From: Clostridium polyendosporum
GTDB lineage: Bacteria > Bacillota > Clostridia > Clostridiales > Clostridiaceae
Assembly (NCBI RefSeq): GCF_018332455.1
Contig: NZ_BOPZ01000035.1
Span: 1-32,625 of the forward strand
Length of the DNA: 32,625 nt
Direction: 5' to 3'
Shown: in pieces, positions 25,999 through 32,625 of the stretch
Layout: each line of letters starts with the position of its first letter
Numbering within the stretch: position 1 is the stretch's first letter
Made by a program: the position numbers and the translations under genes
Notes under the pieces: generated by a model
What the model was told of the DNA's origin: nothing
Seen by the model: only the letters and a program-made list of their open reading frames with translations
The model's database searches: none

Positions 25999-26421
25999 CT
26001 TCCTTCATCAATTTTACATTTTCCGAATAATTTATTTACATTTGTAATAATTTATTAATTTCCTTTAACCACATTTTATCAAAGCGAATAGTGCCAGTCA
26101 ACACTATTCTTCATTTTTGCATTATATTTGAAATATAATTTAATTTACATTTGTTTATAATTTATTATATTTTATTTATTTCACAACAATGTTTTGCTAT
26201 AGCTATAGGGTTATCAAGCCTAGAGTTACCTTATACATTGATAAAAGCACTAAATTTATAAAAAATTTTATGAGCACAACTTACTTCTAGACCTGGATAG
26301 TATACATCTATTTATACGCCTACATTTCAATTGTACACTTGTTTACTTTCACAATTTACTTTGTAAACTTCTAAATTAACCTTTTAAAATAATTCTTTAT
26401 TATTTTTTATATATCACTTTA
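25999..26421. other. Gene-free AT-rich stretch
   Basis: No credible frame is visible on either strand. GAATAGTG / CACTATTC (8-bp perfect inverted repeat, about 26087-26111) is followed by TTCATTTTTGC and could be a weak plus-strand terminator. Confidence 0.4.
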
Positions 26422-26871
26422 ATGGGAGTAACTGTAGATTCCAACAAATTAGCAACTTTGCAAGAAAAGGCCACAACTGCTTTAGTAAAAGATTCTAAAA
26501 AGAAAGAAATAAAGTTATATTTTTTAACGTATTCCAAAGACCCAAATGATTAATACTCACCTACCCCTAATCAGAAATTAACAGCTATGATAGCTGCTGC
26601 TGACATTGATATACTTGTACTAAACAAAAGTGAATTTGAAAATTATGCAAAACAAGAAATGCTTAAAAGCTTTGACTCAGTTCCTGGTTTTTCTAACCTG
26701 AACCTTTCAGGTTAGAACACTTTAAAATATAAAATTGATGGAAAAGACATTTCTGAAAAAGTATATGGTATTAATGCGGACACGCTACCAGCGCTTGTGG
26801 ATGTGAAGTTTGACTCTAAGGATAACATATTATGTATAGTATCAAATTCAAAGCACATAGATAAAATATAA
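26422..26871 (+). pseudogene. Decayed gene with two nonsense codons
   Basis: One continuous 150-codon frame is broken only by TAA (codon 44, 26551-26553) and TAG (codon 98, 26713-26715). Both sides read like protein: TALVKDSKKKEIKLYFLTYS before, LTAMIAAADIDILVLNKSEF between, and YKIDGKDISEKVYGINAD after. No N-terminal signal or start region with a ribosome binding site is present, so the 5' part is missing too. The style (short polar exported protein with a DIDILVLNK segment) suggests a solute-binding or extracytoplasmic protein, but I cannot name the family. A second fragment follows at 26933-27187. Confidence 0.65.
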
Positions 26872-26932
26872 AAATGTATATAAAATCACCTCCATTTTAA
26901 CCCTTATTTATATGGAGTCAAAGCAAATTTAA

Positions 26933-27187
26933 TCAGTAGTACTCTCTAACGAGGGCACATTTTTTTATTACTGTTACGAAAAGAAGCTCCCATTAGACAA
27001 CCCCATCAAGAAAAGCTTTGTTACTACTAGTGGAGACAAGGTTTCACTATCTGTTACTGGCGTTAAAGGTGATATACCTCAAGTAGAAGTATCCTCTTTA
27101 ATGAATATCATTATAGCTAGGAATATATTCTTAACTAAAGGTGAAACTTTAGCTTCAAAGTATGGCGCTGAATCGACTCAAAGATAA
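26933..27187 (+). pseudogene. Second decayed coding fragment
   Basis: An 84-codon open frame without a start codon near its beginning (TAA at 26930-26932 just before) reads SFVTTSGDKVSLSVTGVKGD and SSLMNIIIARNIFLTKGETL and ends SKYGAESTQR-stop. It looks like the C-terminal part of a protein. It is on the same strand as the preceding fragment and is followed by a terminator. It may be part of the same old operon. Family not recognised. Confidence 0.6.
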
Positions 27188-27240
27188 ACTACTGAGTTTA
27201 ATTGTAATAGCACTTCATATTATCTTCATATATAAAAAAG

Positions 27241-27267
27241 GGCCCAGTTTCAACTGAGCCTTTTTTT
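27241..27267. terminator. Bidirectional terminator between gene debris and the histidine kinase
   Basis: GGCCCAGT / ACTGAGCC (one C-A mismatch) with a 4-nt loop, A run before (27234-27239) and T run after (27261-27267). It serves the plus-strand fragments and, in reverse, the kinase gene ending at 27349. Confidence 0.8.
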
Positions 27268-27348
27268 CTTTTTATTCAGTTTAATTCGTTTTATATAAAT
27301 TATATTAACAAAGAATAATGGAGTTGAGCAATACAGTATCTCACTTTC

Positions 27349-29742
27349 CTAATTATATATATCAGAAAACTCTATTTTAATCCTTTCTACCTTATTTTCA
27401 CTTGTATAGATGTTAGATTCAGTAGGATTTTCATCCTCATGTATCAATTTTACAGGAATCTCTATTCTAAACTCGCTTCCTTTACCCGGAATACTTTCTA
27501 ATTCAATAGTTCCATTATGGATTACTACTAATTCCTTAACTAATGAAAGACCTATTCCGCTTCCTTCTCTATTTCTAGACAGCGACTTGTCCACTTGAAC
27601 AAATTTTTCAAATATAGAAGATTGTTTTTCTACGGGTATTCCCAACCCAGTATCTTTAACAGATATAACTATACTATTTACCTTATCATATATATTAACT
27701 TCGATACTTCCACCACTAGGAGTAAATTTTATGGAGTTTGATAATAAATTAAGTATGATTCTTTCTATGGCATCTGGATCAAAAGCCATGATTTTTTCCT
27801 CTATTTCTGTATCAAAGGTAATAGAAATACCTTTACTTTCAACATAATCAACAACTGATAATACAATATTTTCTGCTATACTTACTATATCCCTATTTGA
27901 CTGCTGAGTAAAAAAATGTCCTGCATCAATCTTTGTTATATCAATAAGATTGCCTATAATTCTAAGTAGTCTATAGCTGTTTTGTCTCATTATACCTATA
28001 TACTTTTCTACACTTTCTTGTTCTTCGTTAAATGCACTAGTTTTCAATTCTATGATTTGAAGTGCACTAAAAATTAAATTTAATGGTGTTCTAAGTTCAT
28101 GAGAAATATTAGAGAAGAAATTGGTTTTTAACTTATCATAATGGATCATTTCTTGAATAAGCTTTGCATTTTCCTCATTATTCTTATGATCTGTTATATC
28201 AAGTCCAAATAAAATTAATCCTCTGCGGGTTCCATCATCATTAAATAGGGGTATTCTTAATGTATCATAAAATCTATCAATATTCTCTTTTTTATCTGGT
28301 ATAACTTCTTCGCTTCTATACATAGTGCCTGTGTTCCATGCTTCTTCGTCTTGACTCATCCAACTTTCTAGTACATACTTTGCGTCAGCTGATGAATTAG
28401 CTAATTCATCAACACTTTTATCTTCAAAATCCTTCTCGTTAGTGCCTAGCAAGTTTAAAACTGTATTATTTGCCTTAACAAATTTACCATCAGGACTTCT
28501 CATGTAGATTATATTCGGAGTGGAATCCATTACTGTATACAGTACACTTTCACTATCAAACAATAGCTTTTCAGCAAGTTTACGTCTATATATGTTCGCA
28601 ATGACAAAAACTAGTGCTAAAATAATAATAAATATAATAGCAGTTATTAAATATAAAACTTGTGTTTTAGATATATTATAAAATTTAGAAGGCTGATTGA
28701 CTATCCATGACCCTTTAGGTAAAGTATTCAAGTCAATATGAAATTGTTTTAATTTATTATAATTAAATACGTAATTATGAGCCGAATCTTCAGTAACAGG
28801 AATATCCGATGGCTTCTCACCATCCAATATTCTTAAGGCTAGTTTACCTACTTCTTTTCCTAAATCAGTACCATAGGTAATCACACCTCCAACACTCTGC
28901 TTGTTAACTTCTATATAGCATTTAGAAAAACTAGGTATTTTATTATCTTTAAAAAGAATATCGGCAACCTGCGTAATTAACATATCCTTACCATTATCAT
29001 CTTTAAGATTTGCGTCAAAATAGGCTATAGTATCTTTTGGTAACTTATCCATTTTTTCTTTTACCTTTGTGACATTTTGTTCGTCAGAAAATATAAAGGT
29101 AACTTTATCTTTATATAGGGGTATTAGCCCCTTTATATAATCTTCTACTCCTCCTGGTGCTTTGTCTGTAATCACAAATATTTGTTTCGCATTAGGCTGA
29201 AGCTTTAAAGCAACATCTAAAGTATTTTTAATATCAAGACTCTTTGATAAACCAGTAAAAAGTGGATGTCCACTAATCATAGAAGTATTAAAGTTATTCA
29301 CTCCACTAAATACGACAGGAGTATTTGGAAATAGTTTATCTCCATAACTTAGTAAAAAATTAAAAGCATCATCGTCTAAGGCAAGTACTACATCAAATGT
29401 AGTGCTTGTAAAGCTATGTTTATACAATTCATAATATTGTGGCCAAGTCGATTTCCCCAACCCCATATATTCCATTTTTACATTTATATTTTTTTTACTA
29501 TCTACAAACTCAGAATTTACTGAAGATATAATTTCATCAGTCCATGTCCTTGATTGCTGTCCAGACAAAATAGTACTTTGATTTCCATAGGAACTTAAAA
29601 TTAGTACATTTTTTTCACCTATACTCTGAGCACGAACAGGCCTTAGAAAGAGTACAAAAAATGTAATAAAAAATATAAGAAAAATACACTGTTTTTTATA
29701 TTTTTTATAGGTAAAAATAATTAATCCTCCCCTCAAAAACAT
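27349..29742 (-). CDS. Sensor histidine kinase with extracellular ABC-type binding domain and PAS
   Basis: A 797-residue membrane sensor. N-terminal signal/anchor (about 18-38), then an extracellular domain (about 42-345) resembling the ABC transporter substrate-binding fold (PF04392 type: ..NVLILSSYGNQ.., DVVLALDDDAFNFLL, FPNTPVVFSGVN, GVITYGTDLGKEVGKLALRIL). A transmembrane helix follows (about 361-386), then PAS (about 396-520, LFGLDITDHK end), HisKA with phospho-accepting H548 in NISHELRTPLN, and a HATPase domain with NLLSNSIKF (N box), DTGLGIP (G1) and GSGIGLSLV (G2). It should sense a small ligand outside the cell. No response regulator lies next to it, so the partner is unknown. The best ribosome site (GAGGGGAGG, 29726-29734) lies inside the first codons, leaving the start uncertain. 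Gene debris flanks it on both sides. Confidence 0.9.
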   Translation of the reverse strand: MFLRGGLIIFTYKKYKKQCIFLIFFITFFVLFLRPVRAQSIGEKNVLILSSYGNQSTILSGQQSRTWTDEIISSVNSEFVDSKKNINVKMEYMGLGKSTWPQYYELYKHSFTSTTFDVVLALDDDAFNFLLSYGDKLFPNTPVVFSGVNNFNTSMISGHPLFTGLSKSLDIKNTLDVALKLQPNAKQIFVITDKAPGGVEDYIKGLIPLYKDKVTFIFSDEQNVTKVKEKMDKLPKDTIAYFDANLKDDNGKDMLITQVADILFKDNKIPSFSKCYIEVNKQSVGGVITYGTDLGKEVGKLALRILDGEKPSDIPVTEDSAHNYVFNYNKLKQFHIDLNTLPKGSWIVNQPSKFYNISKTQVLYLITAIIFIIILALVFVIANIYRRKLAEKLLFDSESVLYTVMDSTPNIIYMRSPDGKFVKANNTVLNLLGTNEKDFEDKSVDELANSSADAKYVLESWMSQDEEAWNTGTMYRSEEVIPDKKENIDRFYDTLRIPLFNDDGTRRGLILFGLDITDHKNNEENAKLIQEMIHYDKLKTNFFSNISHELRTPLNLIFSALQIIELKTSAFNEEQESVEKYIGIMRQNSYRLLRIIGNLIDITKIDAGHFFTQQSNRDIVSIAENIVLSVVDYVESKGISITFDTEIEEKIMAFDPDAIERIILNLLSNSIKFTPSGGSIEVNIYDKVNSIVISVKDTGLGIPVEKQSSIFEKFVQVDKSLSRNREGSGIGLSLVKELVVIHNGTIELESIPGKGSEFRIEIPVKLIHEDENPTESNIYTSENKVERIKIEFSDIYN

Positions 29743-30253
29743 CGTGCTTTAATACTACGTTTTTAACTATGGCCTCCTGAAGTTGAAATGATACTAATAT
29801 TGCGCCATTTCTTTTCTTACAAAGTCCATTTTCTCACATTTTTTAGTTCTTCATCTCCAAATTATCCCCCCATATAAACAATGAACTTAACATTACCAGA
29901 TGCTTCTTAAGAAGCTTATAATTACACTATTAAATGAATGTCCTGGTTAAAGAAAAGCATTTACAATAAGCACGCTATTAAAATGGATGCACTTTTTGCA
30001 TATAAGGATAATACTTGCAATCTAAAAGCTACAAATTTATTTTTTGTTATAACTCGTGTTATCTAATTATAAATAAGGATATACTTCTCAGAATTCTAAA
30101 AAGTATATCCTTGATAAGTGTGAATAAGTAAAAATCCATATAATTTCAGAACGATGCACTTTTTATTTTTCTAGTATTGTTAGTCAATTATAATTTAAAA
30201 ATGACCAGTTTCTTCTCCAAGACTATAAAAAACATGTCATCTTCTATTTTTCA
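29743..30253. other. Gene-free stretch upstream of the histidine kinase
   Basis: No intact frame is visible. Short plus-strand runs near 29881-30064 (for example ..WLKKSIYNKHAIKMDALFAY) are interrupted by stops and may be a relic. The only clear structure is the inverted repeat at 30075-30112. Confidence 0.4.
30075..30112. repeat. 12-bp perfect inverted repeat
   Basis: AAGGATATACTT (30075-30086) and AAGTATATCCTT (30101-30112) with a 14-nt loop. No T run follows on either strand, so it is a poor terminator candidate. It could be an old element end or a structured RNA in lost sequence. Confidence 0.5.
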
Positions 30254-30475
30254 TTACTTTAATTTTATAACCTTGAGCTGTTCTCTAATATTATGGCCTT
30301 CCTCTAAAAGTCCAATTTAATCAATCTTTTGAATGATAGTATACTACTGTTTCTAAAAGTTCATCAGTCTGTGCGTCTACCAAACAGTTTTATTTTTCAT
30401 TATTATCCCTCTTGTTTTTAGGAATCGGTTCCCATTGATATGGATTAATCTTAGCATAAAAATGTTTGTTTTGCA
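30254..30475 (-). pseudogene. Frameshifted fragments of a small unidentified gene
   Basis: Three successive protein-like runs in changing frames read, in order, FYAKINPYQWEPIPKNKRDN, NCLVDAQTDELLETVVYYHS and LLEEGHNIREQLKVIKLK, each ending in a stop. Together they look like one short protein broken by indels. No family recognised. Confidence 0.4.
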
Positions 30476-30701
30476 ACACTTATAAGTAAACATTTGCACA
30501 TCTCAAAATGCAAAAAAACTATCCAAAGTTCAGAAATTTGAACCTTTTTTCTTTTTCATAAACTTTCACCCATATTGTTCAAATATCAATATTAACATAA
30601 CACAGCCTTAGTTAAAGCCTGCATATCAGAAGTTAATACTGCTTACATTTATTGAAAAAAAAAGAGGATGTCCTAAAAACTATTCAGTAACAGCCCCTTT
30701 T

Positions 30702-30797
30702 TTATACAAAGAAATTACTACGAATCTCTGATAAATCTCTATATTTTTTAACAGGTAAATGGCTAATTGTAAAACCTAAAGGTTTCAATTGCCAAAT
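30702..30797 (-). pseudogene. Orphan C-terminal coding fragment
   Basis: A 31-codon frame without a start contains LKPLGFTISHLPVKKYRDLS and ends IRSNFFV-stop. It lies directly behind the truncated fructokinase and just before a GGGGCTGTT..GGACATCCTC stretch (minus strand, about 30662-30698) that resembles ends seen on some insertion sequences. It may be a transposase tail, but this is not certain. Confidence 0.35.
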
Positions 30798-30816
30798 TTA
30801 AGATATACTAATCCAG

Positions 30817-30933
30817 TTATTTACTAAACGAAGTAACTTCCTTCAACATTTTACCTCTTTCTTCTGGTATAAAGTCAATTAAGGCTTCCCCTATAGTAAA
30901 TACTCTTCCTATCTTATCAACTGCTAAAAACAT
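30817..30933 (-). pseudogene. Truncated fructokinase (PfkB family)
   Basis: The frame starts at ATG 30933, overlapping the GH32 stop by 10 nt, and reads ..VFTIGEALIDFIPEERGKML.. before stopping after SFSK (38 residues). TIGEALIDFIP..LKEVTSF is the N-terminal signature of bacterial fructokinases (normally about 310-325 residues, continuing AGGAPANVA). Everything after this point is missing. The intact gene would have supplied fructose 6-phosphate from fructose released by the GH32 enzyme. The overlap shows it was the next gene of that operon. Confidence 0.8.
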
Positions 30934-32411
30934 AAATCCCATTTATTCAATTCTAATATTTCTATTTCCCCATTACTAAAAAACTCTATATTTAGAGATG
31001 GGCTGCTAGGGTATATTGTAGATGTCATTGTTTTTTCTCCGTCATTTATAAACACCTCAATGGAGCACCTATCAATCAATATATTTAACTTTAACTTATT
31101 ATCATTACACTTAACTGGAACTCTTCTTACTCCAGCTTCAACATCTTTCTCACCACCATTTATCTTTTCACCACTATTACTACGATCTAAAATTAATTTT
31201 TCATTTTGGCAATCATAGTATATAGAAGTATATTCATATGCGCTATATACGAGCTTTATACCAAATCTCTCAGAGTTTTTACGATCTAACATCATCTCAA
31301 GATTAATACATTCTCCTGAAAGTTCATTTATTCTTAATGAGCCATCTACCGTTAAATTGTTGAATGATACTTTATTCGTTTTATATGTCTCTAACTCACT
31401 TATTGGTTTTTGATAAAGTGCATTACCTCTTAGCTCTAATTCTCTTGGAATAGTCATTGCCCCTGCCCAATTATGCTTCTTATCGTGAGTTGGTATATTT
31501 CTTTCCCACATTTGCATCCAGGTTATCGCTATTCTTCTATTTTTATCATCAATAAGAGTTTGAGGAGCATAAAAATCATGTCCATAGTCTACCTGATCTA
31601 CATGTTCACAACTAAATTTACCTGTATTAAAGTCTACATCACCAATCAAATATAAACTTGAGTGGATATTCCAGTATCTGTCTTCTTCTTTTTCACAAAA
31701 TTGAGGTGATACTATTAGCACACATTTTCCATTTAATTCAAATAAATCAGGACACTCCCACATCTTACCCAACTTATTTTCACTGGCTATCATAATACCC
31801 ACATATTTCCACTCAATCAAGTCTTCTGATTTATATAACAGAATTTGTCCACTACCATCCTTATTTATTGAACCTACTACAGTGTAATAATACTCATCTT
31901 TTTTAAACACCTTAGGATCTCTAAAATCCTGAGGTAGAGCATTCTCAGGTAAATCCCTCTCTGTAATTACTGGGTTTTCCTTTATTTTATTAAATGTTAT
32001 TCCATCATCTGAAGATGCTATACACTGAGTTTGTCTTATATTTTCAGGTTTTTCTTTATTAGGGTTAACATGCCCAGTATACATCAAATATAGATCCCCA
32101 TCTTTTTCTACAGCACTTCCTGAAAAACAACCATCTGCATCATACTCTTCATCCGGTGCTAATACTACAGGTTTATGCTCCCACTTAACCAAGTCAGAAC
32201 TTACAGCATGTCCCCAGTGCATAGGTCCCCAACAGCTATCATATGGGTGATATTGATAAAACAGATGGTATTCTCCTTTATAATAACTAAATCCATTTGG
32301 GTCGTTGATCCACCCTATTGGTGGAATAAAATGATATTTAAGCCTATACTGTTCGTTAACAAAATTAGAATTATTTTTTATATAGTCATTCGCTATATTT
32401 AATTTGTTCAT
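30924..32411 (-). CDS. Intracellular GH32 beta-fructofuranosidase (sucrose / fructo-oligosaccharide hydrolase)
   Basis: A 495-residue cytoplasmic GH32 enzyme with no signal peptide. The propeller carries nucleophile D37 in WINDPNG, transition-state D165 in FRDPKVF, and acid/base E219 in MWECPDLF. VDYGHDFYAPQTL follows without the insertion seen in the levanase. A C-terminal beta-sandwich (about 340-490) contains LILDRSNSG and DRCSIEVFINDGE. It hydrolyses terminal beta-fructosyl bonds. The preceding ABC sugar permease suggests uptake of unphosphorylated sucrose or short fructans rather than a sucrose-6-phosphate substrate, but ScrB-type activity cannot be excluded. AAAGGAG lies before the ATG. 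The following fructokinase gene is truncated. Confidence 0.93.
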   Translation of the reverse strand: MNKLNIANDYIKNNSNFVNEQYRLKYHFIPPIGWINDPNGFSYYKGEYHLFYQYHPYDSCWGPMHWGHAVSSDLVKWEHKPVVLAPDEEYDADGCFSGSAVEKDGDLYLMYTGHVNPNKEKPENIRQTQCIASSDDGITFNKIKENPVITERDLPENALPQDFRDPKVFKKDEYYYTVVGSINKDGSGQILLYKSEDLIEWKYVGIMIASENKLGKMWECPDLFELNGKCVLIVSPQFCEKEEDRYWNIHSSLYLIGDVDFNTGKFSCEHVDQVDYGHDFYAPQTLIDDKNRRIAITWMQMWERNIPTHDKKHNWAGAMTIPRELELRGNALYQKPISELETYKTNKVSFNNLTVDGSLRINELSGECINLEMMLDRKNSERFGIKLVYSAYEYTSIYYDCQNEKLILDRSNSGEKINGGEKDVEAGVRRVPVKCNDNKLKLNILIDRCSIEVFINDGEKTMTSTIYPSSPSLNIEFFSNGEIEILELNKWDLCF

Positions 32412-32493
32412 ATATACTCCTTTTAAATCTCATATTAATTGCTTTTTTGCAATGTGGAATCAAAGTTCCAACATAAGTTATTCTGAATATCTA

Positions 32494-32625
32494 TTATTTA
32501 CCTCCAGTATGAGCAACACCTTCAACAATATGTTTCTGGAAGAACATATAAATTAAAACTATTGGTATACTTGATATTGTTAATGCAGCCATTACTTGAT
32601 TTGTAAAAACTGGGTCTGTACTGTT
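32494..32625 (-). CDS. C-terminus of a sugar ABC transporter permease (partial)
   Basis: The last 43 codons of a gene entering from the right edge read ..NSTDPVFTNQVMAALTISSI.. and end QKHIVEGVAHTGGK-stop. The helix followed by (F/Y)xxFQKHIVEGVxxTGGK is the typical end of MalG-family permeases of carbohydrate ABC importers. The intergenic gap to the GH32 gene (82 nt) has only two tiny hairpins (TGGAA..TTCCA and ATTGC..GCAAT), so co-transcription is likely. The substrate is probably sucrose or a fructo-oligosaccharide, judged from the neighbour. Confidence 0.85.
   Translation of the reverse strand, partial: NSTDPVFTNQVMAALTISSIPIVLIYMFFQKHIVEGVAHTGGK

Noticed and set aside
26693-26715. Programmed stop-codon read-through at the TAG in a hairpin
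   Set aside because: The frame has another stop upstream, lacks a 5' end and a ribosome site, and lies in debris. Plain pseudogenisation is simpler.
30075-30112. Rho-independent terminator
   Set aside because: The stem is good but no T run follows on either strand and no gene ends nearby.

Overview
The window looks like chromosomal DNA of a Clostridium-type Firmicute. It is strongly AT-rich, has strong AGGAGG-type ribosome binding sites, and carries fused fructose PTS proteins, a LevR/sigma-54 levan system and a glycine riboswitch. The genus is inferred from style and gene content; no 16S or other marker is present. Almost every gene lies on the minus strand. The one clear exception is the riboswitch-controlled pair at 8141-9828. 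The theme is fructose and fructan use.

Layout. Positions 215-7391 hold two copies of a fructose module. One is fruR-fruK-fruA. The other is fruK-fruA, in which fruR has been deleted down to its last codons while its promoter survives. Next comes a plus-strand unit: promoter, single glycine aptamer with terminator, a small ACT-domain protein and a DUF711/UPF0210 protein. Minus-strand genes follow: a secreted M15 peptidase, an Old Yellow Enzyme-like flavin oxidoreductase, a GH1 (6-phospho-)beta-glucosidase and a LacI-family regulator. Positions 15788-25566 carry a complete levanase operon in the Bacillus subtilis order (levR, levD, levE, levF, levG, sacC), preceded by a HAD phosphatase gene that overlaps levR. 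A sigma-54 (-24/-12) promoter and repeated TTGATACAA sites lie between levR and levD. Positions 25567-27348 are mostly gene debris. A hybrid histidine kinase with a periplasmic-type binding domain follows (27349-29742), then another decayed stretch (29743-30816). The right end has an intracellular GH32 fructosidase with a truncated fructokinase behind it and the tail of a sugar ABC permease in front of it.

How it fits together (inference from known pathways). The secreted multidomain levanase releases fructose. LevDEFG and/or FruA take it up. The two FruK kinases can convert fructose 1-phosphate to fructose 1,6-bisphosphate. LevR, an enhancer-binding activator with PTS-sensing domains, would drive the operon through sigma-54. 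A separate ABC importer plus cytoplasmic GH32 enzyme would take up short fructosides or sucrose intact; its fructokinase is now broken. The least explained unit is the glycine-riboswitch-controlled ACT/DUF711 pair, which ties a protein family of unknown function to glycine.
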